This document shows, in pieces, positions 26,541-35,076 of a stretch of DNA of 64,000 bases (within the stretch, counting starts at the first letter, position 1; every line of letters begins with the position of its first letter). Under the pieces are notes generated by a model that made no database searches, was not told the origin of the DNA, and saw only the letters and a list, made by a program, of their open reading frames with translations. The translations under genes were made by a program, and so were the position numbers. The stretch lies in NCBI RefSeq assembly GCF_003725415.1, contig NZ_RJQC01000001.1:60812-124811 (forward strand). Direction: 5' to 3'. Origin of the DNA: Absicoccus porci. GTDB taxonomy: Bacteria; Bacillota_I; Bacilli_A; Erysipelotrichales; Erysipelotrichaceae.

Positions 26541-26740
26541 TAGAGGCGCAAAAAAGACACCGTAGAAAGGGAGTCGGCAGATGTTGATTTTCTATGGTAG
26601 CGATTTTGCCGAACTGCTTATTCAGGCATGGATAGGTGGTGGGCTTGCAGAGAAGATCTGTAAGACTGTCTACCTTTGGTAGGAGAGCTATCTGATTGCC
26701 TTTCACGTAACCAGTAAGATAGCTCTTACTGGTTTTTTTT
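26541..26740 (+). ncRNA. Lysine riboswitch (L box)
   Basis: Starts with TAGAGGCGC and contains the conserved parts GTAGAAAGGGAGTCGGCAG, TTGCCGAACTG, GCATGGATAGGTGG and TGTAAGACTGTCTACC. The expression platform is clear: AGAGCTATCT (26684-26693) can pair perfectly with AGATAGCTCT (26717-26726) as antiterminator, while ACCAGTAAGA-TAGC-TCTTACTGGT (26710-26733) plus eight T is the terminator. Lysine binding should free the terminator and switch off lysA-dapA-dapB. Confidence 0.93.
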
Positions 26741-26758
26741 ATATAAAGGAGGAAAGTG

Positions 26759-28021
26759 ATGTTAGAAATTGGTGGCGTACGAGTCGATACGCTTGCACAA
26801 ACATACAAGACACCGTTGTTTGTGTATGATGAAGATCAATTACGATCCCGTTTACAGGAATATGCAACCTTTTTTCAATCCGATACGATGGAAACAGGTG
26901 TCCTATATGCTTCCAAAGCATTTAGCTGTAAGGCGATGTTGCGATTGGTCAAAGAATATGGTTTAAGTCTGGATGTGGTGTCCGGTGGTGAACTTTATAC
27001 CGCAAAAGCCGTAGATTTTGATATGTCCAAGGTTTATTTTCATGGAAACAATAAATCCAAGGAAGAATTAGAAATGGCCATTAATTATGGTGTGGGAACG
27101 ATTATTGTGGATAACTTGATGGAAGCGCAAATGCTTCATGAAATGAGTCAAAGCATCGATCATACGATCCACGTCTTGCTTCGAGTCAATCCAGGAATTG
27201 ATGCCCATACACATAAATATATCGTAACGGGACATGTCGATAGTAAATTCGGTATTTCCTTGCTCCAAGAAAAAGAGTTGGTGGATGTGATTCGCACATT
27301 TGATCAAGATGAGCATCTATCTTTTGATGGGTTACATGCCCATATTGGATCGCAGATTTTTGATAAGAATGCATTTATTGCCGAGATTGAAAAGATGTTT
27401 GGTTTCATCAAACATTTAGAAGATACCTATGATATTCATTTGAATACGTTGGATTTGGGTGGTGGATTTGCCGCTACCTATACTTCGGAAGATCATCCTA
27501 TTCCTTTGCAGGAAGTTTGTTCAACCATTGTTTCTCATTGTGAGAAACAAAACCAAGAATTGGGATTATCCATTCAAAAGATCTTGATTGAACCGGGACG
27601 GAGCGTGGTTGCGGAAGCGGGTTCCACCATCTATACGGTGGGATTCATGAAACAAACACCGAATAAAAAGTATGTATTTGTCGATGGGGGCATGGCCGAT
27701 AATATTCGGCCGGCATTGTATCAAGCCAAATACAATGCAGATATTGCCAATAAAATGGATGCACCGAAAGATACGGTTTACACCGTGGCTGGAAAAGCTT
27801 GTGAATCCGGCGATATCTTGATTGAAGGCATTGCCTTACCAAAGTGTGAACCGGGAGATTTATTGGTTACGTATACAACGGGTGCCTATGGCTATGCGAT
27901 GGCCTCGCACTACAATAAAAATCCTTTGCCCGGTGTTGTCTTCTGTCGACAAGGAAAAGCACGTGAAGTGATTCGAAGGGAATCGTACGAACATTTGATT
28001 GATTTAGAAACGGATGAATAA
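26759..28021 (+). CDS. lysA: Diaminopimelate decarboxylase
   Basis: PLP enzyme converting meso-diaminopimelate to lysine, the last step of the pathway. The PLP lysine is in LYASKAFSCKAML (about residue 47), the phosphate-binding HIGSQIFD and the EPGRSVVAEAG segment follow, and the C-terminal beta domain contains ACESGDILIEG with the active-site cysteine. 420 residues. ATG at 26759 has AAAGGAGG upstream; an immediately preceding GTG is less likely. First gene behind the L box. Confidence 0.96.
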   Translation: MLEIGGVRVDTLAQTYKTPLFVYDEDQLRSRLQEYATFFQSDTMETGVLYASKAFSCKAMLRLVKEYGLSLDVVSGGELYTAKAVDFDMSKVYFHGNNKSKEELEMAINYGVGTIIVDNLMEAQMLHEMSQSIDHTIHVLLRVNPGIDAHTHKYIVTGHVDSKFGISLLQEKELVDVIRTFDQDEHLSFDGLHAHIGSQIFDKNAFIAEIEKMFGFIKHLEDTYDIHLNTLDLGGGFAATYTSEDHPIPLQEVCSTIVSHCEKQNQELGLSIQKILIEPGRSVVAEAGSTIYTVGFMKQTPNKKYVFVDGGMADNIRPALYQAKYNADIANKMDAPKDTVYTVAGKACESGDILIEGIALPKCEPGDLLVTYTTGAYGYAMASHYNKNPLPGVVFCRQGKAREVIRRESYEHLIDLETDE

Positions 28022-28038
28022 GAAAGGATGTGTTTTCA

Positions 28039-28917
28039 ATGATCAAGGGTTCTATTGTTGCATTAATTACACCATTTCATGAAGATGGCAGTGTTGATTT
28101 TGATAAGTTAGGTGAATTGTTGGAGTATCATGTAGCCAATCATACCGATGGTATCTTGGTTTTAGGAACAACGGGTGAATCGAGTACCATGACCCATGAA
28201 GAAGATGATGCGGTCGTTCGTTATACGATTGATAAGATCGATCATCGGATTCCCGTTGTGGTTGGAGCTGGTTCTAACGATACGAAAACAGCAGTCGATA
28301 AGAGTATCAAATATGAAAATATGGGTGCCGATTATTTGTTGATCATCACGCCGTACTACAACAAGGCCAATGAAGGTGGTATGATTGCCCACTTTACAAC
28401 CGTAGCCAATGCGGTTCATACCCCTATTATCTTATATAACGTACCAGGACGTACGGGATGTAAATTAAGTGAACATGCCGTATCCGTATTATCAAAACAT
28501 CCAAATATTTGTGGTATCAAAGAGGCTAGTGGGGATATTAGTTATGCTACCCGTATTTCTCGTTATTTGAGTGATGATTTTGTGATGTATTCTGGTAATG
28601 ATGATATGGTCGTTCCCATTCTTTCCTTAGGTGGTTCCGGTGTCATTTCTGTCTTTGCCAATACCAATCCACAAGAAGCCCATGATATGGTGCAAGCTTG
28701 GTTTGATGGGGATTTGAAGAAATCTTTATCCATCCAACAAAAATATCTTGATTATATTCATGCCTTATTCTGTGAGGTCAATCCAATTCCAGTCAAGGCT
28801 GCTTTGAATTTGATGGGTAAGAACGTGGGTGGTTATCGTTTGCCATTGTATCCAATGGATCCTAAGAACCACGATCATTTGGAAGAAGAAATGAAGAAAG
28901 TAGGGATCATTGAATGA
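28039..28917 (+). CDS. dapA: 4-hydroxy-tetrahydrodipicolinate synthase
   Basis: Condenses pyruvate with aspartate semialdehyde. TIM barrel with GSIVALITPF at the N-terminus, GTTGESSTM, catalytic tyrosine in LYNVPGRTG and Schiff-base lysine in CGIKEASGD. About 292 residues. I start at the ATG at 28039, behind AGAAAGGA; an upstream GTG is in frame. It overlaps dapB as ATGA. Confidence 0.96.
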   Translation: MIKGSIVALITPFHEDGSVDFDKLGELLEYHVANHTDGILVLGTTGESSTMTHEEDDAVVRYTIDKIDHRIPVVVGAGSNDTKTAVDKSIKYENMGADYLLIITPYYNKANEGGMIAHFTTVANAVHTPIILYNVPGRTGCKLSEHAVSVLSKHPNICGIKEASGDISYATRISRYLSDDFVMYSGNDDMVVPILSLGGSGVISVFANTNPQEAHDMVQAWFDGDLKKSLSIQQKYLDYIHALFCEVNPIPVKAALNLMGKNVGGYRLPLYPMDPKNHDHLEEEMKKVGIIE

Positions 28918-29633
28918 AATTAATCATTGGTGGACAAGGTAAGATGGGCTCACTTTTAAAAGAAACGGCCCAGAACTTAGGTCATACAGTTTTAGCCAAT
29001 GTCGATACATCCAATTTGGATGTCTTAGATACACTGGAAAGTGCGGATATGATCGTTGATTTTTCCCATCGCGATAATTTAAATTGGATCATTGACTATG
29101 TCAACGCCCATGATTGTGCTTTGGTTTATGGGACTACGGGGTTGGATGCGGATCAAAAAGCGCAATTGGTGACTTTATCCAAAACGCATCCTGTCTTCTT
29201 TTCCGCAAATTATTCCTATGGTGTGGCGGTCTTTACCGAGATCATGAAAGTAGCCGTACCAATGTTGAAAGATAGTTTTGATATGGAGTTGGTGGAAACC
29301 CATCACAACCAAAAGGCCGATGCGCCAAGTGGTACGGCCAAAGCCATCTTGGAAATCATGAATCCCAATGGCGAATTCAAAGAAGTCTATGGTCGTCATG
29401 GCTTGATTGGTCCACGTCAAAAAGAAATTGGTGTCCATGCTTTACGTGGTGGTACCGAAGCTGGTGAACATACGGTTCATTTCTTTGGTGATAATGAATC
29501 GATTACGATCACGCATCATGCAACCAATCGTCAGATTTTTGTCAATGGGGCTCTAAAAGCCGCAGCTTGGTTGGAAGGTAAACCGGCTGGATTGTATGGC
29601 ATGCCAGATCTTTTAGGAGTGAATCAGGCATGA
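28914..29633 (+). CDS. dapB: 4-hydroxy-tetrahydrodipicolinate reductase
   Basis: Second step of the diaminopimelate path. N-terminal Rossmann motif IIGGQGKMGSLL and the catalytic segment VETHHNQKADAPSGTA are clear. At 239 residues it is shorter than the E. coli enzyme (273) but in the range of short Firmicutes DapB. Overlaps both neighbours by four bases. Later pathway genes (dapD/H, dapL, dapF) are not in the window. Confidence 0.95.
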   Translation: MKLIIGGQGKMGSLLKETAQNLGHTVLANVDTSNLDVLDTLESADMIVDFSHRDNLNWIIDYVNAHDCALVYGTTGLDADQKAQLVTLSKTHPVFFSANYSYGVAVFTEIMKVAVPMLKDSFDMELVETHHNQKADAPSGTAKAILEIMNPNGEFKEVYGRHGLIGPRQKEIGVHALRGGTEAGEHTVHFFGDNESITITHHATNRQIFVNGALKAAAWLEGKPAGLYGMPDLLGVNQA

Positions 29634-30520
29634 AGATTGCGATCATAGGTCGTGGTGCTATTGGAACGTTGTATGGTCAGTTGTTTGAAAAGGGTCATCA
29701 AGATGTGGTCTTCTTAGTAGATGCGGATCGTAAGAAACGTTATGAAGCCAATCCTTTGATTTGTAACGGAAAACCAGTGGATTTTCAATATGAAACCCAA
29801 ACCGATCCGGTGGATCTCTTATTTATTTCCACAAAATATAGTGGTCTGCCAAGTGCCATCGAACAAGCAAAAGATTCAATCGATGCACATACGATCATTG
29901 TATCAGCTTTAAATGGAATTGTATCTGAGGAGGAATTGCGTAAAGCCTTTCCAAAGAACAAGGTAATTCGAACCATTGTTCAAGGTATGGATTCGACCTA
30001 TTTACATAATCAATGTACATATAAAGTGGTTGGTGAACTTTTGTTTGGAGCGGATGAAAAAGATCAAATGGAAGCGTGTCAATGTTTGGAACAATTGTAT
30101 ACGTCTTGTCAAATTCCTCATCGTTGGGTCGAAGATATTGTTAAGGAACAATGGAATAAATTGATGTTGAATTGCGGTATTAACCAAACGTGTGCAGCGT
30201 ATTATACAACGTATGGTGGTATCAAGGTCGATGGTCCGCTACAAGATATTTATATGAAAGCGATGTTGGAAGTGAAGGCCGTGGCCAATGCCCAAAATAT
30301 TCCAATTACGGATGCGGATGTGCAACATTGGTTTGATGTGATGGAACCGTTATCCAATGAGGGTATGCCCAGCATGCGTCAAGATATCATTGCGCATCGA
30401 AAAACGGAATTGGCCTTGTTTTCGGGTACGGTCGTTCCTATCGCAAAAAAATTAGGTATTCAAACACCGGTATTGGAAGATCTGGCCCGACGTATTCGTG
30501 CGATTGAAGCTGCGTTCTAA
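29630..30520 (+). CDS. Ketopantoate reductase-like dehydrogenase
   Basis: 296 residues of the ApbA/PanE family: N-terminal AIIGRGAIGTLYGQ (residues 3-16), central helix KEQWNKLMLNCGINQT with the catalytic lysine region, and C-terminal MRQDIIAHRKTELALFSG, which matches the PSMxxDxxxxRxTEIdxl motif. It would reduce 2-dehydropantoate or another 2-keto acid with NADPH. It is translationally coupled to dapB, so it is lysine-regulated, an unusual place for a pantothenate enzyme. No panB or panC is nearby. Confidence 0.85.
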   Translation: MKIAIIGRGAIGTLYGQLFEKGHQDVVFLVDADRKKRYEANPLICNGKPVDFQYETQTDPVDLLFISTKYSGLPSAIEQAKDSIDAHTIIVSALNGIVSEEELRKAFPKNKVIRTIVQGMDSTYLHNQCTYKVVGELLFGADEKDQMEACQCLEQLYTSCQIPHRWVEDIVKEQWNKLMLNCGINQTCAAYYTTYGGIKVDGPLQDIYMKAMLEVKAVANAQNIPITDADVQHWFDVMEPLSNEGMPSMRQDIIAHRKTELALFSGTVVPIAKKLGIQTPVLEDLARRIRAIEAAF

Positions 30521-30563
30521 ATAATATTTAGAAGTGTTAGAAAAATAAACAATGCATGGAACT

Positions 30564-30592
30564 TTCACAAAACATAGTTTTTTCGATATAAT
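30564..30592 (+). promoter_or_regulatory. Predicted promoter of the glutamine amidotransferase-like gene
   Basis: TTCACA (30564-30569), 17-base spacer, perfect TATAAT (30587-30592). Confidence 0.75.
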
Positions 30593-30615
30593 GAAACCGG
30601 AAAGGGTGAAGGAAC

Positions 30616-31398
30616 ATGTGTGAATTGTTTGGCTTTTCAGGAAATACCTATAAAGAGATGAATGACTATTTGGACGTGTTCTATTCCCATAGTGTACGAC
30701 ATCCGCATGGATGGGGCTTGGCTATCTTGGATGGTAAAGTTTCACGGGTTGAAAAAGAGTCCAAACAAGCGATTCGATCCCTTTATTTAGCGGAGCGTTT
30801 ATCCGAACCGATTTATGCACGGACGTGTTTAGCCCATATTCGTTATGCGACCGTAGGCGAAATGAAATACAACAATTGTAATCCCTATCGGTGGGTAGAT
30901 CGATATGGTCGCACGTGGACCATGGTCCATAATGGTACCATCTTTAATTATGATGCATTGAATAAATATAAGAAAGTCCAAGATGGCGAAACCGATAGTG
31001 AACGTGTGTTGTTATTTATTGTGGATGCAATCAATCGTAAAGAAATTGAATTGGGTAAAGAGTTGAATCAACAAGAACGTTTTGAACTCTTGGATACATT
31101 GGTTTGTGACTTATCCCAAGGTAATAAATTGAATTTGATGATTTATGATGGCGACAATTTCTATGTTCACACCAATGAGGCACATACCCTGAATCAATTG
31201 GAAACACCGGATGGTCGTTACTTTTCGACCAAACCTTTATCAGAGGAAGATTGGTATCCGGTTCCGTTGACGCAATTGTTGGCGTATCAAGATGGTGAAT
31301 TGATTTATCAAGGAACCAATCATCATCATGAATATGTATATAATGCGGATCAATTTAAGTCCATTGGTGGTGACTTTATTGACTTTGCGAATCTCTAA
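30616..31398 (+). CDS. Class II glutamine amidotransferase (YafJ-like)
   Basis: 260 residues beginning MCELFGFSG, with Cys2 as the N-terminal nucleophile after Met removal. HPHGWGLAI, CLAHIRYATVGE and the glutamine-binding MVHNGTIFNY are present, as in YafJ and the glutaminase domain of amidotransferases. No synthase domain follows, so the ammonia acceptor is unknown; ergothioneine-type EgtC proteins look similar but no partners are nearby. GAAGGAAC precedes the ATG; a terminator follows, so it is a single-gene unit. Confidence 0.85.
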   Translation: MCELFGFSGNTYKEMNDYLDVFYSHSVRHPHGWGLAILDGKVSRVEKESKQAIRSLYLAERLSEPIYARTCLAHIRYATVGEMKYNNCNPYRWVDRYGRTWTMVHNGTIFNYDALNKYKKVQDGETDSERVLLFIVDAINRKEIELGKELNQQERFELLDTLVCDLSQGNKLNLMIYDGDNFYVHTNEAHTLNQLETPDGRYFSTKPLSEEDWYPVPLTQLLAYQDGELIYQGTNHHHEYVYNADQFKSIGGDFIDFANL

Positions 31399-31428
31399 GA
31401 AATGGATGGGTGTCCATTTCTTTTTTTT
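31399..31428 (+). terminator. Terminator
   Basis: GAAATGGA (31399-31406) pairs with TCCATTTC (31413-31420), then eight T. Confidence 0.85.
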
Positions 31429-31472
31429 CGGAAATGATTTAGAATATATATCACATAGTAAAGGATGATCAT

Positions 31473-32336
31473 ATGACAAGAATTGGTTTAGTATGTGAAG
31501 GCGGTGGCATGAAATGTGCCTATGGGGCCGCTATATTAGATAAATTTTTAGATGATAAGATTACGTTTGATTATTGTATTGGTGCTTCAGCAGGTAGTGC
31601 GAATCTAGCAAGCTACTTGGCGGGACAACGCGGTCGCAATATACGTTTTTATACAAAGTGGATCAAGAATCCGGAATTTTTTGGCAAAAAGAGTTTTTTG
31701 AAGACCGGTGATTTATTTGGTCTCCATTATATTTATGGTACCCTTACCAATTCGACGGGCAAGGATCCAATCAATTATCAAGCCATCATGGATAATCCAT
31801 CCGAGTTTGAATTGGTCGCAACCGATGCCAAAACCGGAAAACCGGTGTATTTTGATAAGTCGGTCATGAAACAAGATGATTATCGTGCCATCATGGCTTC
31901 CAGTGCCATTCCAGCGGCTTGTCATCCCATCCAAATTGGCAAGGACCGTTATTATGATGGTGGGGTATCGGATGCGATTCCTTGTCAAAGAGCTTTGGAT
32001 AAAGGATGTGACAAATTGGTCGTAATCACGTCCAAACCACGGGATTATGTCAAAGAACCAGAAGCGCATAAGAAGTTGTATCATGCGTTATGTGCCAAAT
32101 ATCCAGCAACGATCAAGGATTTGGATAGACGACATATCATGTATAAACAAGAACAAGATTTGATGTTTGATTTGGAAAAAAAGCACAAGGCGTTTATCTT
32201 TGCGCCCAGTGAGCATCTACCCATGAGTACGACATCCATGGATCCCAAAGAAAATGAACAATTGTATTCGTTGGGTATGTATGATTATGTGAAGTTGAAC
32301 AAGGCATTTCAAGCCTTTATTGAGGATGCACGATGA
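31473..32336 (+). CDS. Patatin-like phospholipase (copy 3)
   Basis: 287 residues, GLVCEGGGMKCAYGAAILD for the oxyanion loop, GASAGSANLASYL for the nucleophile and YYDGGVSDAIPCQRAL for the Asp. It is more divergent than copies 1 and 2 but keeps the same length and the C-terminal LYSLGMYD element. It overlaps the next gene, a membrane protein, by four bases. Confidence 0.85.
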   Translation: MTRIGLVCEGGGMKCAYGAAILDKFLDDKITFDYCIGASAGSANLASYLAGQRGRNIRFYTKWIKNPEFFGKKSFLKTGDLFGLHYIYGTLTNSTGKDPINYQAIMDNPSEFELVATDAKTGKPVYFDKSVMKQDDYRAIMASSAIPAACHPIQIGKDRYYDGGVSDAIPCQRALDKGCDKLVVITSKPRDYVKEPEAHKKLYHALCAKYPATIKDLDRRHIMYKQEQDLMFDLEKKHKAFIFAPSEHLPMSTTSMDPKENEQLYSLGMYDYVKLNKAFQAFIEDAR

Positions 32337-32923
32337 AAAAAAAGGTAAAGACGATCATTTGTATCGCATATCTTGTGGTGATGTTTTCTTTGATCGTTCA
32401 TCTATTGGAACAGCCATTTGATATTTTTCATCGCTTTGCGTGGGTATTGATTGGTTTTTATGTATGTGATCTGATCGATGTGACATATAAAGAAAATCGT
32501 TTGATCCAAGCCTTAGCTATCACGTTTGGTTTTTATTCCCTATACCAAGCCTGGTTAAATTTATATACAATGTTGACGATTCCGTCCTTTCTTTCCATGA
32601 TTTTTACCATTTGTCTTTTGGCTCGACTCCTCTTGTGTTTTGTGCCATGGAAACAATGGAAGAAGACCAAATATCGGGGGTATACCTTATTACGAAACTT
32701 ACCTCTTTTCGGAATGGGTGTGGTATTAGAGCTCTTATTTATCGAATCGGGAAATATGAATAGTTATGGATTATGGTTGATGGAGATATTCATCCCTTTA
32801 CTCTTTGTGTTCTTTGAACTCGAAGATCTTCAACTCAAAAGACCAACCATTTGGATGGTAGGTAGTTGGATCAGCCATTTGGGATTGGCCTTGATGTTTT
32901 TACAGATGATTGGACAGATATAA
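32333..32923 (+). CDS. Integral membrane protein of unknown function
   Basis: 196 residues with about six hydrophobic segments (for example TIICIAYLVVMFSLIVHLLE, LALMFLQMIGQI at the end) and short charged loops. I do not recognise a family. It is coupled to patatin copy 3 by an ATGA overlap, which suggests a lipid or envelope link, as for copy 2 and its membrane partner. A terminator follows 36 bases behind. Confidence 0.65.
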   Translation: MKKKVKTIICIAYLVVMFSLIVHLLEQPFDIFHRFAWVLIGFYVCDLIDVTYKENRLIQALAITFGFYSLYQAWLNLYTMLTIPSFLSMIFTICLLARLLLCFVPWKQWKKTKYRGYTLLRNLPLFGMGVVLELLFIESGNMNSYGLWLMEIFIPLLFVFFELEDLQLKRPTIWMVGSWISHLGLALMFLQMIGQI

Positions 32924-32958
32924 TGAATATGTTAATTTTTGCATATTATGATTTTATT

Positions 32959-32987
32959 AGCTAGTTTCCATTGAAGCTAGCTTTTTT
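32959..32987 (+). terminator. Terminator
   Basis: AGCTAG (32959-32964) pairs with CTAGCT (32977-32982), followed by six T. Confidence 0.75.
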
Positions 32988-32989
32988 GT

Positions 32990-34017
32990 ATGGTCACTTT
33001 ATGAACGAAAGAAGGATGAAAAATTCAAATTTTAAGAAAGTTTTAAGGTTCTATTTCATTGAACAGTGTTTAAAAAATCTGTAATAACTGGAATTAGTTC
33101 CCACTGGGAAGAACATTCGTCCATATGGAATAACTGTTCGATTATGTATTAATTGTTAGAAGCATAATGTATATAACAAATGTCAATTCATTATTTGGAA
33201 AAATCATGAAAAAAAGCTTGAAACTGTTGTTCTGTATTTGATGGGACGACACTAACGAAATCGGCAATAAAAAACTAATCAGAAAACGAATATTTCAATT
33301 AGCCTTTTTAAGCATATATTTCATATAAACCAGATTGTTTAAATATTGATGTCCTTTAAAATGAACTTAAATAACAGAGAGAATAAATTTTAATTACTCA
33401 CCCTTTTTGTCAAAACATGAAGATTTAGTAGATCCAAACCACATTTTTAATGATTCAATAGCGGAATCAAGTTTTTTTAATTCAGCTTCGATTTTTTCCA
33501 TATCGGAAGTTTCATCTGCAAATATCTCTATCAAACGATCTTTTTATTTTCTAGATTATTTAATGATGAAAATATTTCAACTGCTGTTTTTGTTACTGAT
33601 TGATGGCAATTGGTTTAAATCACTGACGAATGGCACAATCGGTCTTACAATATTTATTGCATAAATAAACATCATCATATATTTCAGACATATTTAATAC
33701 AGTCTTTGGATCCGGTATTCTTGAATTTTCATAATCAAATAAAGTATGTTCGCTAATATGGAGCCCTTCTGATGCAGTAGATCGTGAATTCAGAACAAAA
33801 TTTTATTGGAGGGGATGCCTATCTGGCAGATTAAGATATACATTCTAAAAGAAAAGTAAGTTATGTAAAATCTGAATAAACAAATAGAGAATAAAACCAA
33901 TTGTGGGCAACATTGAATCATCAAATTTTAGATACTATCGTATCAATTTTTTTTAGTCATTCCATTAGCTATATCTTTACTGTTGTGTTAGGATAATATC
34001 GTGAAATTATTCACATA
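32990..34017. other. AT-rich region without an intact gene
   Basis: About one kilobase clearly richer in A and T than its surroundings. Apart from the broken regulator on the minus strand (33394-33790) I see no gene: the open frame at 33407-33664 (+) is antisense to it. The right part must hold the promoter of the large metallo-cluster; a -10-like TAATAT (33994-33999) lies 18 bases before hydE but has no good -35 box. Composition and the relic suggest a former mobile or phage-like insertion. Confidence 0.6.
33394..33790 (-). pseudogene. XRE-family transcriptional regulator, decayed
   Basis: Reading the minus strand, 33790-33620 gives SEHTLFDYENSRIPDPKTVL, then a dimerisation-like NMSEIYDDVYLCNKYCKTDC ending at TGA. 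This matches the second half of helix-turn-helix XRE proteins that have the YE-x-g-R-x-P-x-P pattern and a YCxxxC tail. After a gap with stops, the frame at about 33535-33394 gives LIEIFADETSDMEKIEAELK and ESLKMWFGSTK to a TAA, the usual end of such proteins. The N-terminal first helix is missing and at least two lesions separate the parts. Confidence 0.7.
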
Positions 34018-35076
34018 ATGCGTATGAATACAAAATTGAATGAATATATTGAAAAATTGGCATCTACCCATCAGTTATCTTTGGATGCCTATGAATATGT
34101 AATTACCCATCGAGATGAAGAGGCGGCCGAATGGCTGGCACGCAAAGCACGAGATATATCGCAATCGATTTATGGAAAATCCATTTATGTGCGAGGTCTG
34201 ATTGAATTTACGAATATCTGTAAGAATGATTGTTTCTACTGTGGGATTCGTAAAGATGCTTCTTGCAGTCGTTATCGTTTGGATCAAGAGGATATTCTGG
34301 AATGTTGTGCCGAAGGTTATGATTTAGGCTTTCGAACCTTCGTGCTCCAAGGTGGCGAAGATGCGTATTTCAATGATGCACGCTTATGCGACATTGTTTC
34401 TAAAATCCATACCTTGTATCCCGATTGTGCCATTACCTTATCCGTTGGGGAACGAAATAAAGAAAGTTATCAACGCTTATTTGATGCTGGAGCCAGTCGT
34501 TATTTATTACGACATGAAACGGCTGATCGTAATCATTATCATAAGCTGCATCCATCTTCGATGTCATTTAGTCATCGGATGCGATGCATCCAAGATTTAC
34601 GGGATATTGGTTATGATGTGGGTATTGGTATGATGGTGCAATCCCCGTATCAAACAGCCCATCATTTAGCTGAAGACCTAAAATTTGTGGAAACCTTTCA
34701 TCCCGAAATGTGTGGTATTGGTCCGTATATCACCGCCAAAGATACACCGTTTCATGATCAGCCATCGGGAAGTGTGGAATTGACCTTGTATTTGATCAGT
34801 ATTCTACGTCTGATTTATCCACCCATGTTGATTCCAGCTACTACAGCTTTAGGTACACTCGATCCCGTTGGTCGCGAAAAAGGGGTATTGGCTGGAGCGA
34901 ATGTAGTCATGCCCAATTTAAGTCCAGTGGGTGTTCGACGCAAATATCAGTTGTACGACAATAAGATTTGTGTGGGAGATGAAAGCGCCCAATGTCGTCA
35001 CTGTTTAGAAAATCGGATGGATCGTATTGGATATACGGTCGTCACCGATAGAGGAGATATAAAATTATGGGATTAA
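34018..35076 (+). CDS. hydE: Radical SAM protein HydE ([FeFe]-hydrogenase maturase)
   Basis: 352 residues. The radical SAM cluster motif is CKNDCFYC (Cys68, Cys72, Cys75), followed by the BioB-like barrel with LQGGEDAYF and SVGERNKESY. The C-terminal cysteines C318, C326 and C329 (C-x7-C-x2-C) have the spacing of the accessory cluster of Thermotoga HydE. In the known pathway HydE acts on the organometallic Fe(CO)2(CN)-cysteine product made by HydG. HydG is not in the window. Next to hydF (10-base overlap), which makes the HydE assignment firm over BioB or PylB. No clear Shine-Dalgarno site is seen. First gene of the metallo-cluster. Confidence 0.92.
   Translation: MRMNTKLNEYIEKLASTHQLSLDAYEYVITHRDEEAAEWLARKARDISQSIYGKSIYVRGLIEFTNICKNDCFYCGIRKDASCSRYRLDQEDILECCAEGYDLGFRTFVLQGGEDAYFNDARLCDIVSKIHTLYPDCAITLSVGERNKESYQRLFDAGASRYLLRHETADRNHYHKLHPSSMSFSHRMRCIQDLRDIGYDVGIGMMVQSPYQTAHHLAEDLKFVETFHPEMCGIGPYITAKDTPFHDQPSGSVELTLYLISILRLIYPPMLIPATTALGTLDPVGREKGVLAGANVVMPNLSPVGVRRKYQLYDNKICVGDESAQCRHCLENRMDRIGYTVVTDRGDIKLWD

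Noticed and set aside
33407..33664. Open frame of 85 codons on the plus strand.
   Set aside because: It is antisense to the recognisable XRE remnant and has no ribosome site or protein-like conserved pattern.
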